The position numbers and the translations under genes were made by a program. 64,000 nt of DNA from Cordia subcordata. Its lineage: Eukaryota > Streptophyta > Magnoliopsida > Boraginales > Cordiaceae. Of the stretch, positions 44,256-55,272 are shown in pieces. The notes below the pieces were generated by a model that saw nothing but the letters and a program-made list of their open reading frames with translations, made no database searches and was not told the DNA's origin. The stretch spans positions 7,502,001 to 7,566,000 of the forward strand of contig JAPTOF010000015.1 of assembly GCA_028554755.1 (NCBI GenBank), written 5' to 3'. Numbering within the stretch: the stretch's first letter is position 1; each line of letters starts with the position of its first letter.

Positions 44256-44601
44256 CGGAATTAGAAGAGCTTAGATTTGAGGCGTGTGAGAAAGCTAAAC
44301 CTTATAAGTATAGGATGAAAAGAATTCATGATAAACACATTATTAAGAAATCATTCTTTCTCTCCGATAAGGTTTGGTTATTTAACTCATGATTGAAACT
44401 CTTTCCAGGTAAGTTTAAGACTAGATGGGATGGTCCATATGAGGTGATGGTTGCCTATCTTTCTGGTGCAGTCAAGATTAAAGACCTGAAGGATGGACGA
44501 GAGTTGACGGTGAATGGGCAACGCCTGAAGCACGCATATGATCCGAGCATGGCTCGTGTAGAGGTTTTAACGCTTCAGGATCCCATCTATGGAAGTTAAA
44601 G
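44256..44601 (+). pseudogene. pol: Integrase C-terminal domain and pol end, element E
   Basis: A one-base deletion near 44250 shifts the frame (CTGACC against CTAGACC in B). The words [14 protein letters not shown] and W-L-F-N-S are followed by TGA near 44390, where B has CGA (Arg). The open part 44393-44599 continues [15 protein letters not shown] and ends D-P-I-Y-G-S. Confidence 0.85.
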
Positions 44602-45989
44602 ATGAGTTGGTGTTTACCTGGCTGACGGTATGGTGGTTAGCGCTACTAGGAGGCAACCTAGGTTCAATTTTGTAATTTTGCATTCGATTCACTTCATTTC
44701 CTTTTTATCTTCTTTCTTTTTCTTTCTCACATCAAAGTGTTGAATCCCGATCCTTTGTCCCATAAGATACACCATTGCTCATTATTGCACATGCCAATGC
44801 AAGCATGCATAGGCAATGCTACTAATCATGTTTTCTTTGTGAGTGTTTTTGAATTGTGAGTCACAGGATTAGTAGTATGGTGATTTATCATTGGCATGGA
44901 AAGCTTGGAAGAAAATGCAAGGTTATATCTATCCTTTCTTCACTTGTTCCCCATGTTTCTACCCTATCCCCACCACCCTTACTTGTTTTGTAACGACAAT
45001 TTGCTTGTTTTTGTGTTTTGATCTATTTGCTTGAGGACAAGCAAAGTTTAGATTTGGGGGTGTGGGAGTTTGGTTTTCTTGTTATATATCTTGTTTAGGG
45101 TAGATTGCATTATGCGCTTAAAAATGGTGAAATTTTTTTAATTTTGATGCATGTAGAGTCATTTATTTCTTTGTTGATCATTGTGTTGGCTTTTGTGATT
45201 GACTCTATTGATTTATAAAGATGAGATGCATTGTGGGAAAATGAATAGAGTGGTTTGAAAACTAAGTCTTGGAGGGGATGCCCTCCAAAGTTGTGGGGAG
45301 TGAGGACCCTTAAGAATAACTCATGTGGCCACCCCATATCTTGGTAGGAAAGAGTGTTAGAAAAGGGTTGTTGATGTGAGTGCCCCTTTTTTGACTGGTT
45401 CCTCTTGGTATGCTAAAGCCTTTTTTTTCTTTTTCTTTTTATGAATACAACACAAAGCATGAAAAATCCAAAAAAATTGAAAAATGCAAAAAGGTGCAAA
45501 AATATTTAAAAAATGAAGCAAAAAAGGAAAAAAAAAGCCAAAGCACCAAAAAGTTAGTGAATAAGTGCATAAGTGACATAATGTCAACTTAGCACAAGTT
45601 ATCATCTTTGTAGATACGTGAATAAGGCTTTTTATAAGCCATTGTGTTGGTATATTCTCTCTTCTTGTCTTTGAGGCTTGGTGCATGTTAGGGAGGCCTT
45701 GTTAGTTGAGGGAGCACGAAATATCAACATTCCAAGTGCGTGAGTTAGAATCCTAGGCTTGTGGTGGATTGGCTACTTGGGAAATTCCCACGAGGAACGA
45801 GACCCCTTATGAATAGAGGGAAGATCCAAAGAGATTTGGAGATCTTTCCACAATAGGAATGCCCCCTTCATGCTTCTTAAACTAACCTTGATAGCGAGTC
45901 AATCCTTTAGGCAATCCATTGTATCAGCTCTAGAAAAAAAATTAAGATTGGGCTTGCTTGAGGACAAGCAAGGAGAAGGCTTGGGGGTG
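44602..45989 (+). other. 3' region of element E with two polypurine tracts
   Basis: No env-like or other long frame. GGTTAGCGCTACTAGGAGGC lies at 44635-44654, just after pol. Two 32-base tracts, both beginning TTGAGGACAAGCAA and ending TTGGGGGTG, lie at 45031-45062 and 45958-45989, 927 apart. The second abuts the 3' LTR and is the expected plus-strand primer. Confidence 0.8.
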
Positions 45990-47868
45990 TGATGTGTGTG
46001 TTTGCATTGTAATTTACCTATGATTAAGAGGTGTTAAGTGCTCAAATTGATGCATTGGTGTAGTACTTTTGATAAGAATAGGTTTAAGCGTAAACAAATA
46101 TACATATTGAGTTTAAGAGACAAATTGCTACACTAATTTCTTATTTTCAATGATTTGATTTAGGTGAACTTTGGGTTAAAATTGAGATTGGGCGATGATA
46201 GGTGATAAAGATGGCAGATGTACGGGTCAAAAGAAGAAGATCGGAGACCGGAAAGACAAAGAATGGAGGAAAGAAGTCAGTCGGACGACCAAGAAGAAGG
46301 AGCCGGTCGACCGGCTAGGTCGACTGGCCACTCCAGAGAGGTGCCAAAAATAGCCGGACGACCACCCCTTCAAAGCCAGTCGACCGACCAGTCCAGAGAG
46401 CATCACCAAAAAGCTGGTCGAGCTAAGAGAAGAAATCGGTCGATCGACAGAGCGTAAAGAGCTGATATAAAAGCCTACTTTTCAGACTTAAAAATGAGGC
46501 TTTTGACAATTTTTTTGGGAGGATCTTTACACACCCATCACACACACATAAAACCCTAGTCTTACCACCTCTCACACACCAACACACCCACTTGAAATTA
46601 AGCTGATTTTGAGAGGATTCAAACATTACTTGAGAGAATATTTGCTCAAGTTTGTAAGGAAGCAAGAGAAGATGAAAGGGGAGATTTCTACAACCTCTTT
46701 CATTGTTATTTACTTCATGCTTGAGTAGATAATTTTAGGTACCTAACTTGTGTAATGGGATGATATGTTCAAACTCTTTGTTATGGGATTTTATTGGCTT
46801 ATTTATATGCATACTTTATTCTTATTTTTCAGTAGCTTTATATCAATTCTTATCCATGTATTTGATGTAATGCTTGAATGAGTTGTATGTATATAGATTG
46901 AGTTATATTTGCTATAGAGCATTTCTAATCCTTAGATTATGCATGTCTATGTGTGTGAGTATGGATAATATGAAGTGGGTTGATTTTATTCATGTCCATG
47001 TGAGTAGGAAATGTGCCTTATAGTGAATACATGCTCAATCAAAGCTATATGTTGATACTTGAATGCTTTCAATGGCGTGAATCAAACCCGCTAGGGTTTG
47101 CATCGTGAATAGGACGCCATATTCACAACGCCTTACCTTAGAACATGTAGGACTGCACCTATTATATATTAATTCGCTTTAGTGTCCCTAGAATAGCGAT
47201 ACATAAGTTAGGACTAGTCTAGGTCGAGCCCCCTTTAGCTTTAAATCCAGCTAATAGGAGTCTGAATAGGCTTAGTCGACCCTAAAAACCCTAGGTCTTA
47301 GCTTTAAATCTAGCTAGTGGTTTAGGAACTAGGGTAAGATTGTTCTAGGGCAGCTAGGTAGCTTTCTAGTCCCTCCTATGGCCTTAGGTACATAAGGACC
47401 ATGCCGTAGCTCTAAGTGTGCACGCTTAGGGATGGAGCCTCACCGAGTCCTAGGGTGTAATTAGACTATTAGTTAGTCACTTAGTTTTAGAAGCTTTATG
47501 TAGAAAGCCAATCCTTGAATCCCATGGCATAGAGGTGATAAATCACTCATTCACAAGTGTAGGTAACCCAAGCACTTTTCCCTTGTTTTAATCCCCTAAG
47601 TTAGCTTAATTCTTTCTCTCTCTTCATTAGTATAATTATAGTGTAGTCTTTCATTTCTTTTTTCCTTAGCTCCCATAAATCAAAAAAGGACAGAAACAAA
47701 TTGTTAGTTTGGATCTTCTTTTTAAGTTTCTTCTAGAGCATGCTAGCATAGAATTCCTTCCACAAATTCAAGCCTCCCTGTGGTTTGACACCCACACTCA
47801 TACACACTATTCTACGCGATCGGTACGCTTGCGAGTCTTTTAGGGCTTGCACTCGAAAGAAATCACCA
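45990..47868 (+). repeat. 3' LTR of element E
   Basis: It is 1879 bp, beginning TGATGTGTGTG and ending AATCACCA. It has a single 60-bp unit upstream of its TATA box (46466-46473), one perfect inverted repeat at 47235-47254 and one with a single mismatch at 47298-47317. Confidence 0.9.
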
Positions 47869-47873
47869 TATTT

Positions 47874-47994
47874 ACATCCACATATGCACCAATATGATAT
47901 AAATACCACATTAAGGCTATCTAATAAGCACAAAACACCTCTAAAAACATAAGAAAATGCAAGAACAAACACAGGCAAACCAAGACGCATCATT
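47874..47994 (-). repeat. 5' LTR of element C, U3 end
   Basis: This is the remaining 121 bases of C's LTR beyond E, ending (in + orientation) GACGCATCA; minus strand start TGATGCGTC. C's right target duplication would be TTTAC at 47995-47999. Confidence 0.75.
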
Positions 47995-48056
47995 TACTTC
48001 TTTTGTTCAGTTCTTTCTTTCTTCCCTTTATCTTCATTTTTCCTCTCATATTCAGT

Positions 48057-48360
48057 GTTGACCAGCAATGAGGGCAAGGTTCAGAGGCCCATGTATTATG
48101 TAAGTTGGGTATTATGGGAAGCCAAGCTACCGTATTTGTTGATTAAGAAGATTGTTTTGTCTCGGTCACACAGCACAAAAGGTGAGGGCTTACATTAAGG
48201 CACTTTAATTCGAGTCATGACTACTACCTTCAAAAGCTAGACGTATATAGATGATCATGAAGTGGGAAGTGAGTTGACATAGTATAACATCACGGACCAG
48301 CCCAAGACTAAGCGTCAGTAGACTTGATTATCGAATTCACTATAAAGATCGAGCCTTTGA
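48057..48360 (+). pseudogene. pol: RNase H remnant, Tat/Ogre type
   Basis: N-E-G-K-V-Q-R-P-M-Y-Y-V-S-W-V-L and A-K-L-P-Y-L-L-I-K-K match the RNase H of Tat/Ogre polyproteins (usual form close to K-P-V-Y-Y-V-S). The downstream words (Y-N-I-T and a P-K-T segment) are broken by frameshifts. Matched from knowledge of the family, not from a search. Confidence 0.65.
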
Positions 48361-48394
48361 CAATATTATAGACATCTAACTGGATGGGCTGTAG

Positions 48395-48720
48395 GGAAAT
48401 AGGGGTGTGGTGCAAGACTCCTATTCACTAGTCCTACAAGGAAGAATTTTTCTATTTGCTTAGGTTTGAGTTCTAGACGGATTTATAGTTAGTAGCTAAC
48501 CAAATCTCTAGGGAGTACAAATTGAGAGGGTTGACGATGGTAGCATGCATAGACATAGTAAAACATCAAATGTTAAAGTGTTCAATGTACGATAGGTGCC
48601 TAGGAAGGAAGTAGCTAGGGTACATGCCCTATTGAAGTTAGTAGCTGGAGAAGTGACAAAGAGAAGGTTCATATCGAGACCATATAAGAACTGAGTGTTA
48701 GGTACGTGCCAAAAGAGGAA
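48395..48720 (+). pseudogene. pol: Second (archaeal-like) RNase H remnant
   Basis: A frame with V-A-N-Q-I-S-R-E-Y-K-L-R-G resembles the helix after the D-S-Q-L word of this domain, and V-P-R-K-E-V-A-R-V-H-A-L matches V-P-R-E-E-N-A-R-A-D. Tat-lineage elements are known for this extra domain, so the call fits with the integrase downstream. It is heavily decayed. Confidence 0.5.
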
Positions 48721-49689
48721 GTATTTTGTTGTTTGCTTGGATAAACTCTCACAAGGCTACACACCTTTGGCCAAGAGCACTTCAAGTGTGAAGAATTAAT
48801 TCTCTTGCATTGCCTATATGGCCTAGAAGCTTGGTCACACAATTTTATAAATGTGGGTTCTTTGTCCCCCTGCTTTCAACTCTGTCTAGTGACTTTTTTA
48901 AATATGCAATATGGACTTCTCAATCATAATAAAACCAAATCAAGAGTCAACATAACAGTTATAAAACCAAGCCATTAGACTTTTATTACAATCAATTCTA
49001 GAAAAATGAAGCAACCCACAACTAATATAAGGGAAAAATAGAAAACCGTCACTATTATTAATAATGCCACAAATTTAATTACAGCAAAATTAATCCTACC
49101 AAAGACTTAATTACAACAAGGAGACTAAAAGACCAAAGCCATAAAGCTAATTGTAGCCAAGATATAAGCCCTAAACTTAATTATAGCAAAGCCATAAGCT
49201 TAATTACTGCAAAAAAGGAAAAATATAGGCCATGAAGTCAATTATGGCATGAAGTGAGATCAAACTAATATTATGCTACCACTACTGCTATGGCTAGACT
49301 AAGATTAAGCTATGACTAAGCTATTGTTAAACCTATGGGGCTAGATAGATGAAGATTAAGAAATGGGAGTTCTAGGACCCCTTCTTTCTAAGCATCAACC
49401 AACTTTTATAATCGCTCAGCTCTTGATTTTCCCAACTTCCAAATAATTACAAAGCTTCCTCAAGCCGTTACGCTTGACTTGGTCCTTAATAAATTTGCTC
49501 TTGTGTTCTGGCTCAGCTATTGTGCCGTACACACGATTACTTGGTCTTCTTTATTTGAAATTATTCATGTGCTCTGCATATGTCTTCTATTCTCTAGTTC
49601 ATTGTTTGGCCATAATGCTTCTCTAGGCTACGAGTTCGGCCTTCTATCTTTTTGGCCTTTCTTGACCATAATCCATTCCTTCGACCTTC
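48721..49689 (+). other. Unassigned stretch between RNase H and integrase remnants
   Basis: Longer than the linker expected in Tat elements, so some inserted sequence is likely. 49060-49240 has a degenerate short repeat around TTAATTACAGCAAAG. The 120-residue frame beginning at 49479 is mostly not recognisable; only its end (49740-49800) joins the integrase match. Confidence 0.4.
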
Positions 49690-50936
49690 TAGCAGACATA
49701 GTGCGAAATTTGGGTATAAACAGCTGTATGCAGAAAGAGCTCAATTGGATGGATCCTATCTATCAATATTTGAAGGACGAGACCCAACCTATGGACAAAG
49801 TGAAGGGGAAGGCCATAATGTGCAAATCCACAAGTACGTGATCCAGGGAACAATTGTCTTCAATGTCTTTCTTTGGATTATTTCTCAAATATGTAAGCCA
49901 AGAAGAAGAGAGTTACGTAATTCAGAAAATTTATGAAGGGATTTGTGGAAACCACCATGGCGCCAGAACCATTGCTCAGAAGAAACTTCAACAAAGATAC
50001 TACTGGCTTACCTTAGTGAGATATGCTACAGAGATGGTATTGAAATGTGATGTTTGATAGAGGTTCTCAAAAGTTCAACATCTACCCTCAACAAAGCTAA
50101 CCCTTATCACCAATCTATGGCACATTTGCCTAGTAAGGGTTGGACAGTATTAGCTAGCTTCCAATAAAAGCCTTAAATAAGAAGTTTGCATTCGTAATAA
50201 GTGACTATTTCATAGATGGTAGAAGCTGAGGCTATACTTAAGATTACAGATATAGCAACTTGGACCTTTGCTTGAGAGAATATGATTTGTCGATTCAAAA
50301 TACCACCTAGCATCACCAATGATCATGGAAAATAATTTGACTATAATTATTTCAAAAATAGACATGAAGAGCTTAAGATTAAGCTCAGGTTTGCTTTAGT
50401 TGGCATCTCCAAGCAAATATGCAAGTAGAAGTGAAAAACTGAACACAGTTTCCTGAGCTTAAAGCCAAGCTAGGCAACACAAAAGGACTATAGATGGTCA
50501 TACTTCTAGAAGCTCTATGAAGCATCCAAACCACTATTAATTTCACCATAAGTGAAATCCCTTTCAGCTCAACCTTTGCCATAAAGGTATTCGATCCTAT
50601 GAAAATCGACCTTACAAGCTTAAAGGTTTAGAACTATAGTGAGGCTGATAATAACAACGACATAGCAGAAAACCTAGACTTACTAGAAAAGCACAAGGAG
50701 GTTTCTTAAATTCGAAATATGATACAGAGTGAGGCTATGGTAAGAGGTTTTCGCCTTAAAAGTGAAAAATTAAGAGATTGAAAAAGGGAGATTCATGTTG
50801 TGCAAAGCAAAGTTCAAGCCCAATGCGATAGAAGGCAAGCTAGGACCAACTTAGGATGAACCATACATGGTCACAGAGTAGATTCATCCAAGAACATATA
50901 AACTTGCGAAAATAGGGGGCATAGAGCTAAAAGACA
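49690..50936 (+). pseudogene. pol: Integrase remnant, Tat/Ogre type
   Basis: N-W-M-D-P-I-Y-Q-Y-L-K-D begins the match. Then Y-E-G-I-C-G-N-H-H-G-A-R and the Y-Y-W-L-T-L-V-R-Y-A-T-E word give the zinc-finger region with its H and C positions. The core is broken (near 50200, V-I-S-D-Y-F). The downstream words N-Y-S-E-A-D-N-N-N-D-I-A-E-N-L-D-L-L and E-L-K-D-T-Y-W match the integrase end. The same gene resumes after the hAT-like insertion with H-L-R-P-Y-Y-A near 51808-51830. Confidence 0.7.
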
Positions 50937-50944
50937 CCTACTGG

Positions 50945-51800
50945 TAGGGGTGGGAATATCCATTCTGTATCCAAATCCGAATCCTTAGCCAAACCCGATT
51001 GGATAGAAAAATTATGAAATTTTCGCATAGAAATATATCCGAATCCGATATCCGATAAAAATACCGAATATTGGATAGGAATTCAGATAATTTTTTACTA
51101 TCTAAATTCGATCCAAAATATCCAAAAAACAAAGCACATATACAAATATATTATTTTTATGTTAAGGGCTTCATTGTCTAAAGATGGTTCAACATTTTAT
51201 AATTTTATGACTTTTAACTTTATTTTAAATATTTTGGTTTTATGTCCTGCATTTGGGATATTTTATTTGTTTAACTTTTGGTACAACAAAAATATTTGAT
51301 GACTTGTTATGAAATATAGATTGTGATATATTTTGTATTCAGTATCGGCTGTGCTATGTGTGACATATTTATATGGATTATGATTTGTAGTAAACTTATA
51401 TATATATATATATATATATGTTATTATCTGCTACTATTTTGTATGGCATATTAGTGTGATTTATAGTTTGTGGTAAACTTCATATTTAGTGAAATGTGTT
51501 AAATTTTCTTTTCAATACAATTTAATATTGTTATAGTTCGAGTGGTACTAAATTTATATGGTTATAATGTTGTTTAGTAGTAAAATATTAAATGAGACAT
51601 TAAATATGTTTTGATTATTAAATAAATCCAAAAATCTGACTATCCGAATATGAAAATATCCGTTATCCGAACATCCGATATCCGGCTGGATAGGTACTTT
51701 TAAACTATCCGATCGGATAGTTGATTTTCTAATCCGATATTTGACTATCCAATATCCGATTATCCGACTATCTAATTATCCGTTCCGATGCCCACCCTTA
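50945..51800. mobile_element. hAT-like non-autonomous DNA transposon
   Basis: It is 856 bp and begins TAGGGGTGGGAATATCC; the other end read inward starts TAAGGGTGGGCATCGG. The target duplication CCTACTGG (50937-50944 and 51801-51808) is a perfect 8 bp, as expected for hAT. The first 150 and last 150 bases are packed with CCGATATCC / GGATA words (subterminal repeats). The centre is AT rich with a (TA)n run at 51397-51419. No transposase frame is present. Confidence 0.9.
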
Positions 51801-51924
51801 CCTACTGGGCACCTTCGTCCCTACTATGCCAGAGGTGCCCATGAATTGATGTCTCTATTTATATTGTTACGCACTACAAAATCCATGTTCTTAAAAGAAA
51901 AAAAGGCAGCATAACTCGAGCCTC

Positions 51925-52290
51925 AAGTTTTTCTTAAGTCAGGTCTAGAAGACTAGAAAATTACACCCAAATTATGTCTAAAAGGACCAGCACATTAAGT
52001 TAGGTCTGAGAGGACCAAAACATTAGACTTAAATCAGGTCCAAGAGCACTAGGACATAAAATTTAAACCAAGTCAAAGGAGGACCAGGACACAACATCTA
52101 AGTTAGGTTCGAACAAACTAAGACGTAACACTTGAGCTAGGTCCAAGAGGACTGAGATGTAATGTTAAAGTTAGGTCCAGAGAAACCAGGACATAGCATC
52201 TAGGTTTAAAGCAAACCAGGACATCGTACTTAATTCAGGTCCAAAGGTATCAGGACGTAATAATTGAACCAGGTCTCGAAAGACCTAGAA
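51925..52290 (+). repeat. Degenerate tandem repeat, period about 33-36 bp
   Basis: About ten units share AGGTCCAAGAGGACCAGGAC and AACA/AGTTAGG words, with many substitutions. They lie right after the integrase end. Tandem repeats in the 3' region are known for Tat/Ogre elements. Confidence 0.7.
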
Positions 52291-52874
52291 TCTAAAACTC
52301 AAAAATAGGTAAGAGTCAGGCCAAAGTACAACATCTGGGGTTAAGGATATGCCAGAGTGCAAACCGAAAAGAAATTCAAAATACATGAAAAATTGGACAA
52401 AAACAAGCAAAGGCACTTCATGAAATGTCTCTTGTTAATATAATAAGTTAAATATAAGTTAGCCTATCTCGCAAAAGCTTTAGCTATATCATCAAGATCT
52501 TTGAAAGAAGAAGAGGAGGTAAATGAGGGGCATAAGAAGTTGATACATATGGATAATGTTGGGCCACCTCATCTAGAGTTTAGTTCTTTATCATCTTACC
52601 CAAGAGTGAAGAAGCTTTTGGTCACGTGATTTGTAAATAGAATGCTAGATAAATAACTATTAAGCATATTTAAACTACCCTTTTTGACTCTGAAAAGGAG
52701 CTCCGTAGCATGAGAAGTTAGCAAAAGGGAGAACACATCCTGAGCTAGGTTTCGAGCAATTAAGTCCTCGAGGTCTTAATAAAGCACATAGGATAAGGAC
52801 CGAAGCTCTACTACCTCGAAGTTGGCCAGAGACAATTCTCCTTGGTACCTCCATAACTTTTCTTAATACTCCCA
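52291..52874. other. Unassigned stretch
   Basis: No convincing gene. A 66-residue minus-strand frame at 52875-52675 has no recognised family. It probably continues the 3' part of element I. An LTR fragment begins at 52875. Confidence 0.4.
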
Positions 52875-53486
52875 TGATATGTTTTAACCCATAAGCGTAT
52901 GGATCATTTGTGGTATAGCAGATATAAGTGCGGGTATCGTCTCCACAAGAGGCTACTTAGTTTGGTCTCTACATGCTCAGATTCCTAAAACTATCTATGT
53001 GCATGTGTTAAAGTATTTTTGATCTTTTTTAGGATTAAAGGGAGCTCAGAGCAACAAAAAATAAACCTAAGCTAACCTGATCTAGTAGAGGAACTATAAG
53101 TGCCAAGCTAAGGACTAGAAGCCTAACAATATAAAAGGGAACGTAGGGTGATTGCATTGCAATTAGACTCAAGCTATGATAATTGTTTGGTCTATCTATG
53201 GCTTGATTGCTCTTTTAGAGAACTTAGCTAACTAACCTTATTATCCACTAGGATTCGGTGTGGCTCTATCCCCAGGTAGATCTCCCTAAAGAATAGCATG
53301 GTCTTTATGAACTAGGGTTTTAGGGCTTAGTTAACTAAGTTCTCTTTGGTGTTGATTAATGTCCTACTCATGAGACCAACTCATTAATATTCAGATTCGG
53401 GATTAGACTCCTAGAACATTAACTAGTGCAACTGGGTACCTTTTAGTACTGTTTCAGACTAGAGGTATACTTCTACAACACTAATA
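52875..53486 (-). repeat. LTR fragment of the G type
   Basis: It begins TGATATGTTTTAACC and matches the reverse complement of the 3' part of the LTR at 58501-60118 (GTATGGATCATTTGTGGTAT and the CACAAGAGGC words). It is broken off at 53486. The remaining LTR and any interior are absent. Confidence 0.7.
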
Positions 53487-53980
53487 GCCTGTTTGGAATA
53501 GTCTTATCTTAAATCTAAAATCCTATAAGCATCTTATCTGATAAATGTCTTATAAGAAATAAGTGTCTTTGGTTTGTAAATTGAAATGTTGTTATAAGAT
53601 AATTTTAAAATAATGTTATCAACTTTGAGTCATGGTATTTTTATTTTATAATTAAATAATAAATTATAAAATATAAATATTAATTAATTTTTACCTTTGT
53701 ATTAAAATTTTAAAATTTTAATATTTAATATTTAATTTATATTTTTAACATTTAATTTTTTTTAATTTTTTAGTTTTTAAATTTTTAATTTTTTAATTCT
53801 CTAATTTTTATTTATTATTTTAAATTTTTTAAACTTTAATTTTTTAAATTTTTAAATTTTTTATTTTTAATTTTTAATATTTTATTTTAAATTTTAATTT
53901 TAATTTTAAATTTTAATTTTAATTTTAAATTTTTAAATTTTAAATTTTTATATTTTTATATTTTTTTAATTATGTTCTAG
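53487..53980. repeat. MITE-like end followed by an almost pure AT tract
   Basis: It starts GCCTGTTTGGAATAG, a wording common at ends of plant MITEs, but no matching inverted end was found on the right. From 53640 to 53980 the sequence is nearly only A and T, built from TTTTAAATTTTTAAATT-like words. It joins gag of element F at about 54020. Confidence 0.55.
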
Positions 53981-54019
53981 CATTGCTCCTTGATCTAATT
54001 ATCATCATTTTAAGCTCAA

Positions 54020-55040
54020 TTCCTTCTCCCAAAATGCTCTAACTTATTCGTTAATGCCTCTACCTTAGCGGGTAAATCTAAAGAGACTCCAACCCTACTA
54101 ACACTTTTCTTATTGCCTCCCCGACTAGACCTTTCCATAGCAAAATTTTGAAAAGAATTTTTGGTCATCAACTCCATTTTCTCCCATGCCTCAGTCGGTC
54201 TCAAAAGGTAGAAACCACTACCGAACGCAGCATTGGCCATCATCCTATTTTGTTCATTTAAGCCTCAAAAGAAATACTACAATAGGTCATGATTGTCCTA
54301 CCTATGGTGTGGACGTTGTTTAAGAAGGTCTTTGAAACTCTCCCAAGCCTCATGAAGAGATTCTAGGTCATGTTGGGAGAAAGTCATAATGGCAGTCCTA
54401 AGGTCGGCCACCTTGGCCATGGGATAGAGTTTTTGAAAGAACTTAGATTTATGCTCAACCTATGTAGTAATGAAACCATTAGGTAAGGAATGCAACCAAG
54501 CTAGCCTTATCCTTAAGAGAGAAAGGAAACAATCTTAGACGTATGACCACTTGGGAGACGTTGAGGACATGGAGAATGGAACTCATCTCAACAAAATCAT
54601 TAATATGCTCTAGAGGATTCTCATTGCTTCTCCCATAGAAAGAAGGAAGCATTGCCAACATATTAGGCTTAATCTCGAAGTTCGTCTCCCCCAAACTCAG
54701 AATTTGAACAGCCAAATTAGGCTCAAAGGCTTTGGGGAGAAAGAATTGCCTAATAGTGGGTTCCTCATCTATAAGTAGATCCAATCTATGGGGCTCTTGT
54801 CTAAAATAACCTAGGGCTTGATGTCCAAGGTGATCATGAGGTGGAAAGGCATTCATTGGGGAATGGGAAGATTAAGAGGATGATTTGGATCAGCCATCTT
54901 CTCAAGAAGATCTCCTAAATTTCTAAAATGCCTTGCAATCCTATCAGGTTCGGGATTAAGAGGAACTAGGGGATCTCCTACGAAGCATGCACAAATTATC
55001 CGAACTCCGACCACTTCAACGCCCGAAAACTTCAACAATC
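54020..55040 (-). pseudogene. gag: gag, element F
   Basis: Pieces 55038-54853 (V-P-L-N-P-E-P-D-R-I-A-R-H-F), 54856-54479 (capsid: G-E-T-N-F-E-I, M-L-P-S-F-Y-G, F-V-E-M-S-S) and 54243-54016. The middle is frameshifted near 54480. The nucleocapsid is lost at the truncation, just after L-P-A-K-V-E-A-L-T-N. Confidence 0.8.
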
Positions 55041-55272
55041 CTAAGACTACAGCAAATAAACCACAATCCTAGAAAGTCTACTAAAAACAAAGAAAAAAAA
55101 AATAGAAACAGATAAACAAGAACTAAAGCAAGATAATATAAACAATAAACAAGATAAGAAAAAATTAAACAAACTATAAAGAAAAAGCAAGTAAAACAAA
55201 TAAAGCAACTACCAAAACATACAAACAAGAAATGCAAACCACCTTGCCTCCCTGGCAATGGTGCCAAGAACT
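55041..55272 (-). other. Leader of element F with primer site
   Basis: The primer site at 55251-55266 reads TGGCACCATTGCCAGG on the minus strand, with changes at three positions from the tRNA-Asp-like form. The leader is A-rich on the plus strand. Confidence 0.65.

Larger units (their letters stand above)
36632..47868 (+). mobile_element. Element E, most complete Athila-type retrotransposon of the window
   Basis: The order is 5' LTR (36632-38575), primer site, gag, protease, reverse transcriptase, RNase H, integrase, 3' region with two polypurine tracts, and 3' LTR (45990-47868); total 11,237 bp. Target duplications are CATTT (36627-36631) and TATTT (47869-47873), one base different. It lies in the LTR of C. 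No env-like frame is present. The LTRs differ at about 21 substitutions plus a 5-base indel in roughly 265 positions aligned by eye (36716-36980 against 46074-46340), mostly transitions. Confidence 0.9.
26012..47994 (-). mobile_element. Element C, Athila-type Ty3/gypsy retrotransposon, heavily interrupted
   Basis: It reads right to left: 5' LTR (34830-36631 plus 47874-47994, split by E), leader, gag (33030-34506), protease, reverse transcriptase split by two solo LTRs, RNase H, and an integrase cut at 26012 by element D. The missing 3' part must lie to the left of the window. C is the oldest host in this stack, since it contains D, E and two solo LTRs. Confidence 0.8.
48057..52300 (+). mobile_element. 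Element I, decayed Tat/Ogre-lineage Ty3/gypsy remnant
   Basis: No LTR is seen. The order RNase H, second RNase H, integrase, then 3' tandem repeats is diagnostic of the Tat/Ogre lineage. It is much older than the Athila copies: every frame is broken and words match only in short runs. An hAT-like element (50945-51800) sits in the integrase C-terminal end. I saw no protease or RT; the left end adjoins C's LTR. Confidence 0.7.

Noticed and set aside
44602..45989. Possible env-like gene of Athila type in element E
   Set aside because: The 1.4 kb after pol has no frame over about 110 residues and is conserved with the non-coding 3' region of A and B.
49479..49700. Membrane-like frame (many F, L, W) before the integrase remnant
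   Set aside because: No signal beyond composition; the stretch is in a decayed element and only the end matches a known domain.
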